DNA of 64,000 nt from Pusillimonas sp. MFBS29 (GCF_020687695.1 NZ_JAJEWL010000009.1:1-64000); one strand, 5' to 3'. Numbered from the stretch's first letter, positions 46,162 to 54,496 are shown. The notes: generated from the letters alone by a model not told the origin. Numbers and translations are program-made.

Positions 46162-46601
46162 CAGCCTTTCCCGTAACGCTCATTCACGCACTGAAAGAAT
46201 ATCCGGAAGGTATCGGCAACACGCTCGACGGCCTCGGCTTCCTGATCCGCCGGCACATCAAAGGTGGCCCACCATTCACCAAAGCACTGCCCCGTTTCGG
46301 TAACCGGCAGCAAATGCATCTGTGCCACGTAGTTAGTCCAGTCGGCATCAATGTGAAGGATTTCATAGGTGCAGCGATGCTCGTGATCGGAAAGCTCGAG
46401 CAATCGCTCGCGCAGTATGCCGCCACCGTCACGAACGGTGAAGTGGCGCACGCAACCGATGCGGTCTGCCGGCCACTGGTCTTCAATGTAGGAATTTTCA
46501 AAGAAGGGATGATAATTGCCCAGATCACCAAAATCGCGCAGCATCTCCCACGCCTGATCCAATGTGGCGTCCATAACGGCGCTTACATAGACTCTTGCCA
46601 T
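46161..46601 (-). CDS. SRPBCC-fold (START-like) protein in the Tm-1-like operon
   Basis: A 146-residue protein with the pattern of ligand-binding SRPBCC/polyketide-cyclase-like folds: VYVSAVMDATLDQAWEMLRD, then FGDLGNYHPFF, VRHFTVRDGGGILRERLLEL, DHEHRCTYEIL and a C-terminal helix VERVADTFRIFFQCVNERYG. Such folds bind hydrophobic small molecules or catalyse simple reactions on them. The ATG at 46601 is favoured by AAGGA six bases upstream; an ATG at 46607 overlaps the previous stop as ATGA. It lies exactly between the two Tm-1-like genes, so a shared substrate is likely. Function unknown. Confidence 0.82.
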   Translation of the reverse strand: MARVYVSAVMDATLDQAWEMLRDFGDLGNYHPFFENSYIEDQWPADRIGCVRHFTVRDGGGILRERLLELSDHEHRCTYEILHIDADWTNYVAQMHLLPVTETGQCFGEWWATFDVPADQEAEAVERVADTFRIFFQCVNERYGKG

Positions 46602-46603
46602 GA

Positions 46604-47443
46604 TCATCCTTTTTTACGTGACAGTGCCTTGTACAAAGACACATGTTTGGTGATGGCGACCTCGACAGGCAGCCGCTCCATGCTGCTGGCACCGTAGAAG
46701 CCGTTGCAATGCTCGCTGTGGTCCAGCACATACTGCACATCGTCGGGCATGGAAATGGGGCCGCCATGCGCAATGACGATGATGTCTTTGCGGACTTTTC
46801 GTGCGGCTTCGCCCCACTCATCGATCAATCGCACAGACTCTTCCAGCGTTTTGGCCGAGTTCGCCCCTATGGTGCCACCGACGGTCACGCCCATGTGTGG
46901 CACGATGAAATCAGCACCCGCCTTGGCCATTTCAACAGCTTCATCAGCACTGAACACATAAGGCGTAGTCAGCAGATCCAGTTCATGCGCCTGACGGATC
47001 ATGTCGACTTCCGTTGAATAATTGATGCCGGTCTCTTCGAGACTTTGGCGGAAGGTGCCGTCGATAATGCCAACGGTGGGGAAGTTCTGCACGCCGGCAA
47101 ATCCCAGCTCCTTGAGCTTTTTCAGGAACACCGGCATGACGATAAAAGGGTCGGTGCCGTTCACTCCGGCCAGCACGGGCGTGCGCTTGCACACTGGCAA
47201 GACCTCGCCGGCCATTTCGAGCACAATTTCGTTGGCATTGCCATAGGCCAGCAAGCCTGCCGACGATGCGCGCCCTGCCATGCGATAGCGACCAGAGTTG
47301 TAGATCACAATAAGATCTATCCCGGCCGCCTCTTCACACTTGGCCGAAATACCCGTACCCGCGCCACCGCCAATAATGGGTTCACCCCGTGCGACCATGT
47401 CCTGAAACTTCTGCATCAATGCCTGGCGATCATGCCTTGCCAT
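46604..47443 (-). CDS. TIM-barrel 'phosphoenolpyruvate hydrolase-like' protein (Tm-1 C-terminal half)
   Basis: A 279-residue protein with a conserved start [72 protein letters not shown] and [15 protein letters not shown]. This is the family named for PEP hydrolase and is homologous to the TIM-barrel half of plant Tm-1. The name rests on remote similarity, so the true reaction is unknown. First gene of the operon (TIM barrel, SRPBCC, UPF0261), with TAAGGAG before its ATG. The divergent AraC gene begins about 30-42 bp away, so both promoters must lie in or beside this very short gap. Confidence 0.85.
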   Translation of the reverse strand: MARHDRQALMQKFQDMVARGEPIIGGGAGTGISAKCEEAAGIDLIVIYNSGRYRMAGRASSAGLLAYGNANEIVLEMAGEVLPVCKRTPVLAGVNGTDPFIVMPVFLKKLKELGFAGVQNFPTVGIIDGTFRQSLEETGINYSTEVDMIRQAHELDLLTTPYVFSADEAVEMAKAGADFIVPHMGVTVGGTIGANSAKTLEESVRLIDEWGEAARKVRKDIIVIAHGGPISMPDDVQYVLDHSEHCNGFYGASSMERLPVEVAITKHVSLYKALSRKKG

Positions 47444-47485
47444 AACAACTCCTTAGTAACGCGTTTTTGTGTAATGATTCGATTT

Positions 47486-48325
47486 ATGGAGAAACCTGAC
47501 CTGCAGACCGAGACGCATATTCTGGGCGATGACACCCGCCTCATCACAGTTCGTGCCGAACACTGTGAGGCGCTGGCCGCGCGGCATATTGCTCATGTTG
47601 CCGTCGTAGATGCGGCCTCTCCGTATACGGTAGTTCGCACCCACCTTAGCGGCGCGTTCCTGCAAGTGTGCCTGGGCGGCGAAGGCCAGACCTTGCTGGA
47701 TGGCAACTGGCGCAGCCATACCGTTGGCCTGGCCAGTTTCGCGCCTGCGCATGTTCTGCATGCCTTCCACTGCCTGCCTGGTCAGCGCTGGCAGCTGTGC
47801 TGGGTGCGCTTCATGCCCAGTTCGCCCAGATCGCTGGCAAGCGCCATGGCGCCAGGCCTGACCAGGTTCGACGGACGACCGCTGGAAAAAGCCATACTGG
47901 GACTGTCGGCTGAAATGGAGTCGGATGCTGACCCCGGCACCTGCGCCATTTGGGTAGACATTATTGAACGCTATGTAACCCGCATAGTAGACCCCTGGCA
48001 GCGCGAACCACGCCTGAACAGCATGTGGTCGGCGATTCTTGACGACATCGGGCGGCCATGGACACTTGAAGAACTTGCGCGCCTGGCGAATATCAGCCCT
48101 GAACATTTGCGCCGACTGTGCTGGCGCAACTTTGGCCGCAGTCCGGGAAAGCAACTGACGACCATGCGCATTGCGCAGGCGGCTCATCAGCTGGTGACTA
48201 CCCAAAAGAAAATTGAAGCCATTGCCCAGGACGTGGGCTACATCAACCCCTTCACTTTCTCGAATACCTTCAAGCGCCTGACCGGCTTCCGCCCATCGGA
48301 GTACCGGTCCAGGCCCCGCAGCTAG
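47486..48325 (+). CDS. AraC-family regulator divergent from the Tm-1-like operon
   Basis: A 279-residue protein (start MEKPDLQT; an ATG at 47474 would add four residues). The N-terminal sensor half has an AraC-binding-like pattern (FLQVCLGGEGQTLLDG, VGLASFAPAHVLHAF). The C-terminal double helix-turn-helix is at about 175-275: WTLEELARLANISPEHLRRL, then GRSPGKQLTTMRIAQAAHQL and VGYINPFTFSNTFKRLTGFRPSEYR. Its position against the TIM-barrel gene suggests that it controls that operon and possibly the convergent binding-protein gene. The ligand is unknown. Confidence 0.86.
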   Translation: MEKPDLQTETHILGDDTRLITVRAEHCEALAARHIAHVAVVDAASPYTVVRTHLSGAFLQVCLGGEGQTLLDGNWRSHTVGLASFAPAHVLHAFHCLPGQRWQLCWVRFMPSSPRSLASAMAPGLTRFDGRPLEKAILGLSAEMESDADPGTCAIWVDIIERYVTRIVDPWQREPRLNSMWSAILDDIGRPWTLEELARLANISPEHLRRLCWRNFGRSPGKQLTTMRIAQAAHQLVTTQKKIEAIAQDVGYINPFTFSNTFKRLTGFRPSEYRSRPRS

Positions 48326-48343
48326 AAAGCTGCGAGGCCTTTG
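48312..48343. terminator. Hairpin terminator at the AraC gene end
   Basis: GGCC-c-CGCAGC (48312-48322) pairs with GCTGCG-a-GGCC (48329-48339) around TAGAAA, followed by TTT. The AraC stop codon TAG is in the loop. It can separate the convergent AraC and binding-protein transcripts. Confidence 0.65.
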
Positions 48344-48384
48344 ATCGATGCCGTAAAGCGTGGAATCCACCGTATGCTTCCGGC

Positions 48385-49602
48385 TTACTTCTTGACCAGA
48401 TAGCAGGTGCTGTCGGCCAGCGGAGCAAACGCCTTGTCAGCCGGGATGGTCTTGACCAGCTTGAAGTAATCCCATGGCCCCTTGGACTCGGATGGAGATT
48501 TGACTTCCCACAGATACATGTCGTGAACCATGCGCCCGTCTTCGCGGACCTTGCCGTCCTGGGCAAAGAAGTCGTTGATGGGCATTTCACGCATTTTGGC
48601 CGAAACCGCATCGGGGTCATCTGTGCCGGCTGCCTGCACCGCCTTCAGGTAGTGCATGGTGGATGAATAGTCGCCTGCATGCGCCATATTGGGCATGCTG
48701 TTCATACGCTCGTAATATCGTTTTGCGAACTCACGGGACCCATCGTTCATATCCCAGTACCAGGCATTGGTAAGCATCATGCCCTGGGCGACATCAATGC
48801 CGATGGAGTGTATGTCATTGATCCAGAGCAGCAGGCCGGCAAGCTTTTGCTTGGGCGTAAGACCAAATTCGTGAGCCGCCTTGATGGCGTTGATGCTGTC
48901 GTGTCCTGTGGAGGCCAGGCCTATGATTTTTGCACCCGATGACTGGGCCTGCAGAATATAGGACGAGTAGTCGGTTGTGCCCAGTGGATGGCGGGCTGCA
49001 CCCAACACCTTGCCATTAGCGGCGCGCACGACTTCACTGACCTGCTCTTCAAGGCCTATGCCAAAAGCAAAATCAACCGTCAGGAAGTACCAGGTATCGC
49101 CACCAGGCTGTTCAGCAACCGTACGCCCGGTGCCGTGAGCCAGTGAATAGGCATCGTAGGTGTAGTGTATGGTGTAGGGCGAACACATCGCATTAGTGAG
49201 CCCCATATTGGAGGGATTATTGACGATGATGTGGCGCTTTTTTTCCTTGGCGATACCGGCAACGGCCAGGGCGACCCCCGAGTTAGCCAGGTCAGTAATC
49301 ATATCGACGCCGTCGCGGTCGAACCATTCACGTGCCTTTGCGGCACCAATATCGGGCTTGTTCAGGTGATCGGCAAAGATGACCTCGATGGGCTTGCCGA
49401 ACATGGTGCCGCCGAAATCCTCGACCGCCATCTTCACGGCTTCAATGGCCCCTTTGCCGGATACATCGGCATAGACGCCGGAAATATCGGTAAGCACACC
49501 TATGCGTATGACATCGTCGGATAGTGTCTGGGCGTGGGCAGTGGCGGCACCGGCTGTCAGGGCGATAGACGCCGCGGTACATTTCCATAAACTGGTCTGC
49601 AT
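48385..49602 (-). CDS. Solitary periplasmic binding protein, Leu/Ile/Val-binding type (Peripla_BP_6)
   Basis: A 405-residue protein with a Sec signal peptide (MQTSLWKCTAASIALTAGAA, probable cut after AHA at about 23). The mature fold shows IRIGVLTDISGVYADVSGKG, MFGKPIEVIFADHLNKPDIG and HPLGTTDYSSYILQAQSSG, typical of ABC importer receptors for amino acids, amides or aromatic acids. No permease or ATPase gene is adjacent, so it must share a transporter (perhaps the liv-type system at 6008-10908) or act as a sensor. It is convergent with the AraC gene and divergent from modE. The ligand is unknown. Confidence 0.85.
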   Translation of the reverse strand: MQTSLWKCTAASIALTAGAATAHAQTLSDDVIRIGVLTDISGVYADVSGKGAIEAVKMAVEDFGGTMFGKPIEVIFADHLNKPDIGAAKAREWFDRDGVDMITDLANSGVALAVAGIAKEKKRHIIVNNPSNMGLTNAMCSPYTIHYTYDAYSLAHGTGRTVAEQPGGDTWYFLTVDFAFGIGLEEQVSEVVRAANGKVLGAARHPLGTTDYSSYILQAQSSGAKIIGLASTGHDSINAIKAAHEFGLTPKQKLAGLLLWINDIHSIGIDVAQGMMLTNAWYWDMNDGSREFAKRYYERMNSMPNMAHAGDYSSTMHYLKAVQAAGTDDPDAVSAKMREMPINDFFAQDGKVREDGRMVHDMYLWEVKSPSESKGPWDYFKLVKTIPADKAFAPLADSTCYLVKK

Positions 49603-49765
49603 ATTTCGTCTCCTGTGTAATTCGTTCGCACGGACTGCGATTCGGACCCTGTGTTCCCAAGGTATGCCTCATGCTAAATTTCGGCTGTCCCGGCGTCCAT
49701 ACTTTGAAGGCACCTGCACCTATCCGAAATCCACTTCCTGAACGAAAACGGCCTACACTGAACCT

Positions 49766-50593
49766 ATGTCTGAACAAAATAAAGATCAAGAAACTCCGCC
49801 TGTAGAGCTGGCCGGCTCCATCTGGTTCCGTTCAGGTCAACAGAACTGGGGAAATCAGAAACGCATGGCGCTGCTGGCCGCCATCGACTCAGAAGGGTCT
49901 ATCACTGCTGCAGCGAAAAAAATCGGCTTGAGCTACAAGGCCGCATGGGATGCGGTCGAGACGATGAATAATCTGGCGGGCGAGCCGCTGGTACAGCGCA
50001 TCACCGGTGGCCAGCGTGGCGGTGGCGCGAACCTGACCGCTCGCGCTCATGAATTAATACGCGTATACGCCCTGCTGCATGCCGAGCACGAACGCTTCAT
50101 GGCCAGGCTCGCAACCATCAATGATCAGGCCAGCCACAACCTGGAAGTGATACAGCACATGATGATAGATACTTCCGCACGCAACAAGCTTATAGGCACC
50201 GTAGTTGCCATCACTCCCGGCGCTGTCAACGATGAGGTGACACTGGAACTGAACCGCGAGACGCACATTGTGGCCTCCATCACCAGCGAGAGCACTCAGA
50301 GTCTGGGGCTGGAACCCGGCAAGCGCGCACTGGCCTTCATCAAGGCCTCGTCGGTGCTGGTAGGTCAGGCCGGTGACAACATGCGCTTATCAGCACGCAA
50401 TCAGCTGCCGGGCAAAGTAAGTCGTATTACCGAAGGTGCCGTCAATAGCGAAGTCTGCATCGAATTGCCCACAGGCCATGTTATAGCGGCCATCATTTCC
50501 AGGGAAAGCCAGGCATCCATGGGGCTGGAAACCGGTCAAAAGGCTTATGCCATTTTCAAGGCATCCAGCGTCATGCTGGGTGTGATGGACTGA
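49766..50593 (+). CDS. modE: Molybdate-responsive regulator ModE
   Basis: A 275-residue regulator. A winged helix-turn-helix is at about 30-90 (KRMALLAAIDSEGSITAAAK, LSYKAAWDAVETMNNL, and the wing GGQRGGGANLT). Two tandem MOP/TOBE domains (about 137-202 and 207-272) start with ARNKLIGTVVAITPGAVNDE and ARNQLPGKVSRITEGAVNSE and bind molybdate. The layout matches full-length E. coli ModE. It would repress modABC when molybdate is plentiful. Its last 49 bp overlap the 3' end of modC on the other strand. A TACACT -10-like hexamer lies a few bases before the ATG. Confidence 0.95.
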   Translation: MSEQNKDQETPPVELAGSIWFRSGQQNWGNQKRMALLAAIDSEGSITAAAKKIGLSYKAAWDAVETMNNLAGEPLVQRITGGQRGGGANLTARAHELIRVYALLHAEHERFMARLATINDQASHNLEVIQHMMIDTSARNKLIGTVVAITPGAVNDEVTLELNRETHIVASITSESTQSLGLEPGKRALAFIKASSVLVGQAGDNMRLSARNQLPGKVSRITEGAVNSEVCIELPTGHVIAAIISRESQASMGLETGQKAYAIFKASSVMLGVMD

Positions 50594-51282
50594 AGCTCGT
50601 GCAAATCCGACGGGTGGCAGCGTCCGACAATGCTGCCATCCTGTATCAGATACACTTCATCGGCCAGAGCTATCGCATCGTCCGGGTCGTGCGTAATCAA
50701 AATGGTCGGTATCTGAAGCGCGGCCTGTAAAGCCGCCAGTTCTTCGCGCATGGTGCGGCGCAGGTTCACATCAAGGGCCGACAGGGGTTCGTCCAGCAAC
50801 AAAAGCCTGGGCTGCACCGCCAGTGCGCGCGCCAGTGCGGTACGTTGCTTCTGGCCACCCGAAATTTCACGCGGATAGCTGTGCAAGACGCTTTGCAGGT
50901 CAAAGGCGTCCACCCAGCGCATGGCGGGACGCGGCAAGGAATTGCGCCTGGGGTTTAGCCAGCCCTGCTTAAGTCCGAAGCCGATATTCTGCTCGACGGT
51001 CAGGTGCGGGAACAGGCCGTAATCCTGCTGCAGATAGCCCAGCTTGCGCTCCTGAGGCGTCAGAAAAATATTTTTCCCCGCATCGAACAGCGTGCTTCCA
51101 TCGACGCGGATATAGCCGCTGTCCGGATGCATCAGGCCGGCAATGGCATGCACCGTCAATGTCTTGCCCGATCCGGATGGACCAAACAAGGCAATGCGGC
51201 GGGCGCTGGACTGCAGCACTACATTCAGGTGGAATTCCCGCTTTCCCGCATGAATGCGCCGCGCGATATTGATGTCTATCAT
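50545..51282 (-). CDS. modC: Molybdate ABC transporter ATPase ModC, lacking the C-terminal TOBE domain
   Basis: A 245-residue ATPase with Walker A GPSGSGKTLTVHAIAG (about 34-49), signature ISGGQKQRTALARAL (about 138-152), Walker B LLLLDEPLSALD and switch ITHDPDDA. Full ModC proteins such as that of E. coli have about 350 residues with a C-terminal molybdate-sensing TOBE domain. Here the chain ends just after the nucleotide-binding domain. It overlaps modB by 4 bp and runs 49 bp into the 3' end of the convergent modE gene. Either a shorter subfamily or a truncated regulatory end. Confidence 0.9.
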   Translation of the reverse strand: MIDINIARRIHAGKREFHLNVVLQSSARRIALFGPSGSGKTLTVHAIAGLMHPDSGYIRVDGSTLFDAGKNIFLTPQERKLGYLQQDYGLFPHLTVEQNIGFGLKQGWLNPRRNSLPRPAMRWVDAFDLQSVLHSYPREISGGQKQRTALARALAVQPRLLLLDEPLSALDVNLRRTMREELAALQAALQIPTILITHDPDDAIALADEVYLIQDGSIVGRCHPSDLHELQSITPSMTLDALKMA

Positions 51283-51968
51283 CGCCGCCCTCCTGCCATG
51301 CCCTTCATGCGCGACCGATCAGGCGCCAGGCGTCCTGCAATCAGCAGTACCACCACACAGGTCAGCGCCGTGACCAGTACCAGCGTATTGGCCGTGTCGT
51401 CGTTGCCAGCCTGGACTGCCTCGTAGATGGCAATCGACAATGTTTGTGTGCGCCCGGGTATGTTTCCGGCAATCATCAGCGTGGCGCCGAATTCACCCAG
51501 CGCACGGGCGAATGCCAGCAGCACGCCAGCCAGAATGCCATGCAGCGCCAGCGGCAACGTTACCCTGAAGAAAATACCCCATGGACCAATACCCAATACC
51601 CGTGCGCCGTCCTCCAGCGCATGATCCACGTCTTCAAAAGCCGCACGCGCTGCTTTCAGCACCATGGGAAACGCCACCACTGTCGCGGCAATGACCGCCC
51701 CCTGCCAGGTGAAGACCAGCTCTATACCCAGCCCGGATAAATATGATCCAAACCAGCCACGGCGGCCCAGCAACACCAACAGGTAATAGCCGATAACCGT
51801 GGGCGGCAGCACCATGGGCAGCGTCAGCAGGGCATCTATCGCGTCAGCCCAGGAAGAGCGCCAGCGCGACAGGCCGTAAGCCACACTGATACCCAGCACA
51901 GCCGCAAAAAAAGTGGCCCAGCCGGCCACTTTAAGCGACAGCAGCAGCGGAACGCTGATTTCCGTCAT
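51279..51968 (-). CDS. modB: Molybdate ABC transporter permease ModB
   Basis: A 229-residue inner-membrane permease with about five hydrophobic segments. ModB features are LLTLPMVLPPTVIGYYLLVL, VVAFPMVLKAARAAFEDVD and the ATPase-contact EAA loop ARVLGIGPWGIFFRVTLPLA, then FARALGEFGATLMIAGNIPG. It lies 11 bp after modA and overlaps modC by 4 bp, so modABC is one transcript. Confidence 0.95.
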   Translation of the reverse strand: MTEISVPLLLSLKVAGWATFFAAVLGISVAYGLSRWRSSWADAIDALLTLPMVLPPTVIGYYLLVLLGRRGWFGSYLSGLGIELVFTWQGAVIAATVVAFPMVLKAARAAFEDVDHALEDGARVLGIGPWGIFFRVTLPLALHGILAGVLLAFARALGEFGATLMIAGNIPGRTQTLSIAIYEAVQAGNDDTANTLVLVTALTCVVVLLIAGRLAPDRSRMKGMAGGRR

Positions 51969-51979
51969 GGTCTGCCGGA

Positions 51980-52735
51980 TCAGGGTTTCGAGAACCCGTA
52001 TTTGGCAAGCACAGCCTGCCCTTCGTCTGAATCAATGTAATCCAGAAAGGCCTTGGCATCGGGATGACGGCCATCGCGCTTGACCAGGGCAATGGGATAC
52101 AGCACCGGCGTGGGCGAGGACAGCTTTTGCACGACCTTTACTTTGTCATGCATGATGGCTGCATCAGTGGCATAGACAAAGCCTGCATCGACCTCGCCGC
52201 GCGCGACGTAATCCAGTACTTGCCGTACGTTCTGGCCCAGCACCTCGCTTTTCTTGACTGTATCCCAGTCACCGGATTGCTCAAGCAATCCTTTGGTATA
52301 GCGGCCCACCGGTACGGAAGCCGGATTGCCCAGGGCAATGCGCGTGACGCCATCTGATTTCAAATCGGCCAGCGATTTGATGTTGTTGGGATCGTTGACG
52401 GGAACGATCAGCACGACTTCATTACGGACAAAGTTGTGCCGCGTGGCCGTTTCAATGCTGCCGGCCGCCACGGCCTTGTCCATGGCCTTCTGGTCAGCCG
52501 AAGCGTATATATCCATGGGAGCGCCCTCAATTACCTGCTTTGCTACGGCATCAGAACTGGCAAAACTCATCAGCACCTTGGTATCGGGGTGCTTCTGCTG
52601 GAATTGCGTGGCAAGCTCGGTAAAAGCGTTGGTCAGGCTGGCAGCCGCCCCCACCAGCATATCGGCAGCGGAGACCTGAGCATGCCAGCCCACAGCGGCA
52701 AGTACTGCCGCTGCGATCAGTTTCTTGAGTTTCAT
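51980..52735 (-). CDS. modA: Periplasmic molybdate-binding protein ModA
   Basis: A 251-residue protein from the ATG at 52735 (MKLKKLIAAA), chosen for its AGGAACAAGT ribosome site and because the signal peptide (cut after SAA at about 24) starts there. The mature protein shows LVGAAASLTNAFTELATQF and FASSDAVAKQVIEGAPMDIYAS (given here in parts: FASSDAVAKQV and GAPMDIYASAD), RIALGNPASVPVGRYTKGLL and a C-terminal FLDYIDSDEGQAVLAKYGF. These are ModA family segments. It feeds molybdate to ModB/ModC. A ModE-type palindrome lies just upstream. Confidence 0.95.
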   Translation of the reverse strand: MKLKKLIAAAVLAAVGWHAQVSAADMLVGAAASLTNAFTELATQFQQKHPDTKVLMSFASSDAVAKQVIEGAPMDIYASADQKAMDKAVAAGSIETATRHNFVRNEVVLIVPVNDPNNIKSLADLKSDGVTRIALGNPASVPVGRYTKGLLEQSGDWDTVKKSEVLGQNVRQVLDYVARGEVDAGFVYATDAAIMHDKVKVVQKLSSPTPVLYPIALVKRDGRHPDAKAFLDYIDSDEGQAVLAKYGFSKP

Positions 52736-52785
52736 TACTTGTTCCTGTGTTGTTGGAGCGTGAGCCAAGACCCGTTTGTTGCAGC

Positions 52786-52812
52786 TCGTAATATATATAC
52801 CTATATAACGAT
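52786..52812. promoter_or_regulatory. ModE-type operator upstream of modABC
   Basis: Read on the minus strand, ATCGTTATATA and TATATATTACGA form an imperfect palindrome about 27 bp long with a GG centre (52812 to 52786). The TATATA half-sites bordered by CGTT/TACG recall the ModE box. It lies 50-77 bp before the modA ATG. It also borders the xerD promoter region on the other side. Confidence 0.75.
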
Positions 52813-52927
52813 ATGTCAAACCCGACCACAACTAAAACACGGATTGTTTGCATTGGCGCAAAAGCCGTCAGGCCTGCGACAATGCAGTATCAAAATCATA
52901 CGCAACCAAATCACGACACAAGCACCG

Positions 52928-53827
52928 TTGACTTACCTGCCTCCCCCCTCTATCGATGCTTTCCTGGATGCCATCTGGCTGGAAGACGGCCTGGCCCAGA
53001 ACACGCTGTCGGCATACCGCCGCGACCTGTCCGCCTTTGCCCAGTGGCTGCACGCCAAGCCGGGAAAAAAGCTGGAGCAGGCCGATGCAGCCGACATCCA
53101 GGACTGGTTTGCGGCTAAACATGCCACAACAAAAGCCACTACCGCCAACCGGCGCCTTGCTGCATTAAAGCGTTACTACCTGTGGGCCATGCGCCAAGGA
53201 CTGGTTTCAAAAGATCCTTGCCTGACCCTGCGAGCCGCAAAGCAAGCAGCACGCTTTCCAAAAACACTATCTGAAGACCAGGTTGACGCCCTCCTTCAGG
53301 CACCCGATCATCGCAACGCCCTGGGCCTGCGCGACCGCGCCATGCTGGAAACCCTCTACGCTACCGGCCTGCGAGTCAGTGAACTGATCAGCCTGGGCAT
53401 GCTGGACGTCAGCCTGGCAGAAGGCATCGTACGCATCAATCAGGGCAAAGGCGGCAAGGACAGGCTGGTACCGCTGGGTGACGAAGCCCTGCACTGGATA
53501 GACTTGTATATAAAAGAGGCTCGCCCCGATCTGCTGGGCCCGCGCCGCTGCGATGCCCTGTTCGTCACCTCTCGGGCAGCACCCATGACACGGCAGTCAT
53601 TCTGGTTGATCGTAAAAAAATACGCGGCACTGGCCGATATTCACACGCCCCTGTCGCCACACGTGCTGCGCCATGCCTTTGCAACACATTTGCTGAACCA
53701 CGGCGCCGACCTGCGCGTTGTACAGATGCTGCTGGGCCACGCCGACATTTCGACAACACAGATTTATACTCATGTTGCCAGCGAACGCCTTAAAACCCTG
53801 CACGCCAAACACCACCCCCGCGCCTAG
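52928..53827 (+). CDS. xerD: Site-specific tyrosine recombinase XerD
   Basis: A 299-residue recombinase (E. coli XerD has 298) that resolves chromosome dimers at dif with XerC. The N-terminal SAM-like domain begins SIDAFLDAIWLEDGLAQNTL. The catalytic set is seen as R in LYATGLRVSELISL, H-x-x-R in LSPHVLRHAFATHLLNHG, H in MLLGHADISTTQ and the tyrosine in QIYTHVASERL. No ATG fits; TTG at 52928 gives the usual N-terminus. It is divergent from modA with a gap of about 190 bp. No integrase-like cargo is nearby, so this is the housekeeping enzyme. Confidence 0.92.
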   Translation: MTYLPPPSIDAFLDAIWLEDGLAQNTLSAYRRDLSAFAQWLHAKPGKKLEQADAADIQDWFAAKHATTKATTANRRLAALKRYYLWAMRQGLVSKDPCLTLRAAKQAARFPKTLSEDQVDALLQAPDHRNALGLRDRAMLETLYATGLRVSELISLGMLDVSLAEGIVRINQGKGGKDRLVPLGDEALHWIDLYIKEARPDLLGPRRCDALFVTSRAAPMTRQSFWLIVKKYAALADIHTPLSPHVLRHAFATHLLNHGADLRVVQMLLGHADISTTQIYTHVASERLKTLHAKHHPRA

Positions 53828-53863
53828 GCCTCGCCCCATTTCTATTATTGTCACCCCACAACA

Positions 53864-54355
53864 ATGGCCAAAGAAAAACACGTTTCGGAAACCCCCGCCA
53901 CCCAGTTCCTGAAAAAACACAAGATCAGCTTTACCGAACACCCCTACGAATATGTGGATCATGGCGGCGCAACCGAAGCTGCGCGGCAACTGGGACTGGA
54001 TTTACATCAGGTGGCCAAGACCCTGATCATGGAAGATGAGCATGCCAGGCCTCTGGTTGTGGTCATGCACGGCGATCTGGAAGTTTCCACCAAGAATCTG
54101 GCTCGCCAGACCGGCAGCAAGAAAATCGCCCCCTGCACACCTGACACCGCACAAAAGCATTCCGGCTATTTGGTGGGCGGCACCTCGCCCTTTTCCACGC
54201 GCAAGAAAATGCCTGTGTGGGTAGAACAAGACCTGCTGGACTATCCGGTTATTTATGTGAATGGCGGACGGCGCGGTTATTTGATAGGCGTGGCGCCGTC
54301 GGCGCTGCTGGATTTGCTGGGTGCGAAGGCTGTGCAGGCGGGGATACCGAAATAG
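53864..54355 (+). CDS. ybaK: YbaK/EbsC-type Cys-tRNA(Pro) deacylase
   Basis: A 163-residue free-standing editing protein that hydrolyses cysteine mischarged on tRNA-Pro. It has the YbaK/ProX fold: ATQFLKKHKISFTEHPYEYV, GLDLHQVAKTLIMED with the conserved lysine, VVMHGDLEVSTKNLA and YLVGGTSPFSTRKKMPVWVE. It lies 36 bp after xerD and just before tRNA-Arg on the other strand. Confidence 0.92.
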   Translation: MAKEKHVSETPATQFLKKHKISFTEHPYEYVDHGGATEAARQLGLDLHQVAKTLIMEDEHARPLVVVMHGDLEVSTKNLARQTGSKKIAPCTPDTAQKHSGYLVGGTSPFSTRKKMPVWVEQDLLDYPVIYVNGGRRGYLIGVAPSALLDLLGAKAVQAGIPK

Positions 54356-54372
54356 GCGCTAGCGGGAGATGG

Positions 54373-54449
54373 TGGCGTCCCCGGCAGGAATCGAACCTGC
54401 AATCTTCCCTTAGGAGGGGAAAGTTATATCCATTTAACTACGGAGACGC
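54373..54449 (-). tRNA. tRNA-Arg (anticodon CCU)
   Basis: On the minus strand GCGTCTC (54449-54443) pairs with GGGACGC near the 3' end, followed by an encoded CCA. The D region is AGTTAAATGGATATAAC. The anticodon arm TTCCC-CTCCTAA-GGGAA gives anticodon CCU (reads AGG). The T arm is GCAGGTTCGAATCCTGC. Overall it closely resembles the E. coli tRNA-Arg(CCU) gene. Length 77 nt with CCA. This tRNA is a common integration site, but no integrase or end repeat is seen here. Confidence 0.95.
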
Positions 54450-54496
54450 GGTGTGGGCTGAGATTATAAAGCACACTGGATGAACACAAGGTTGTT

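Noticed and set aside
54373-54449. tRNA-Arg(CCU) as the attachment site of a genomic island
   Set aside because: The gene is a common integration target and a tyrosine recombinase gene is near, but that gene is housekeeping xerD, and no repeated tRNA 3' end or phage-like cargo was found.
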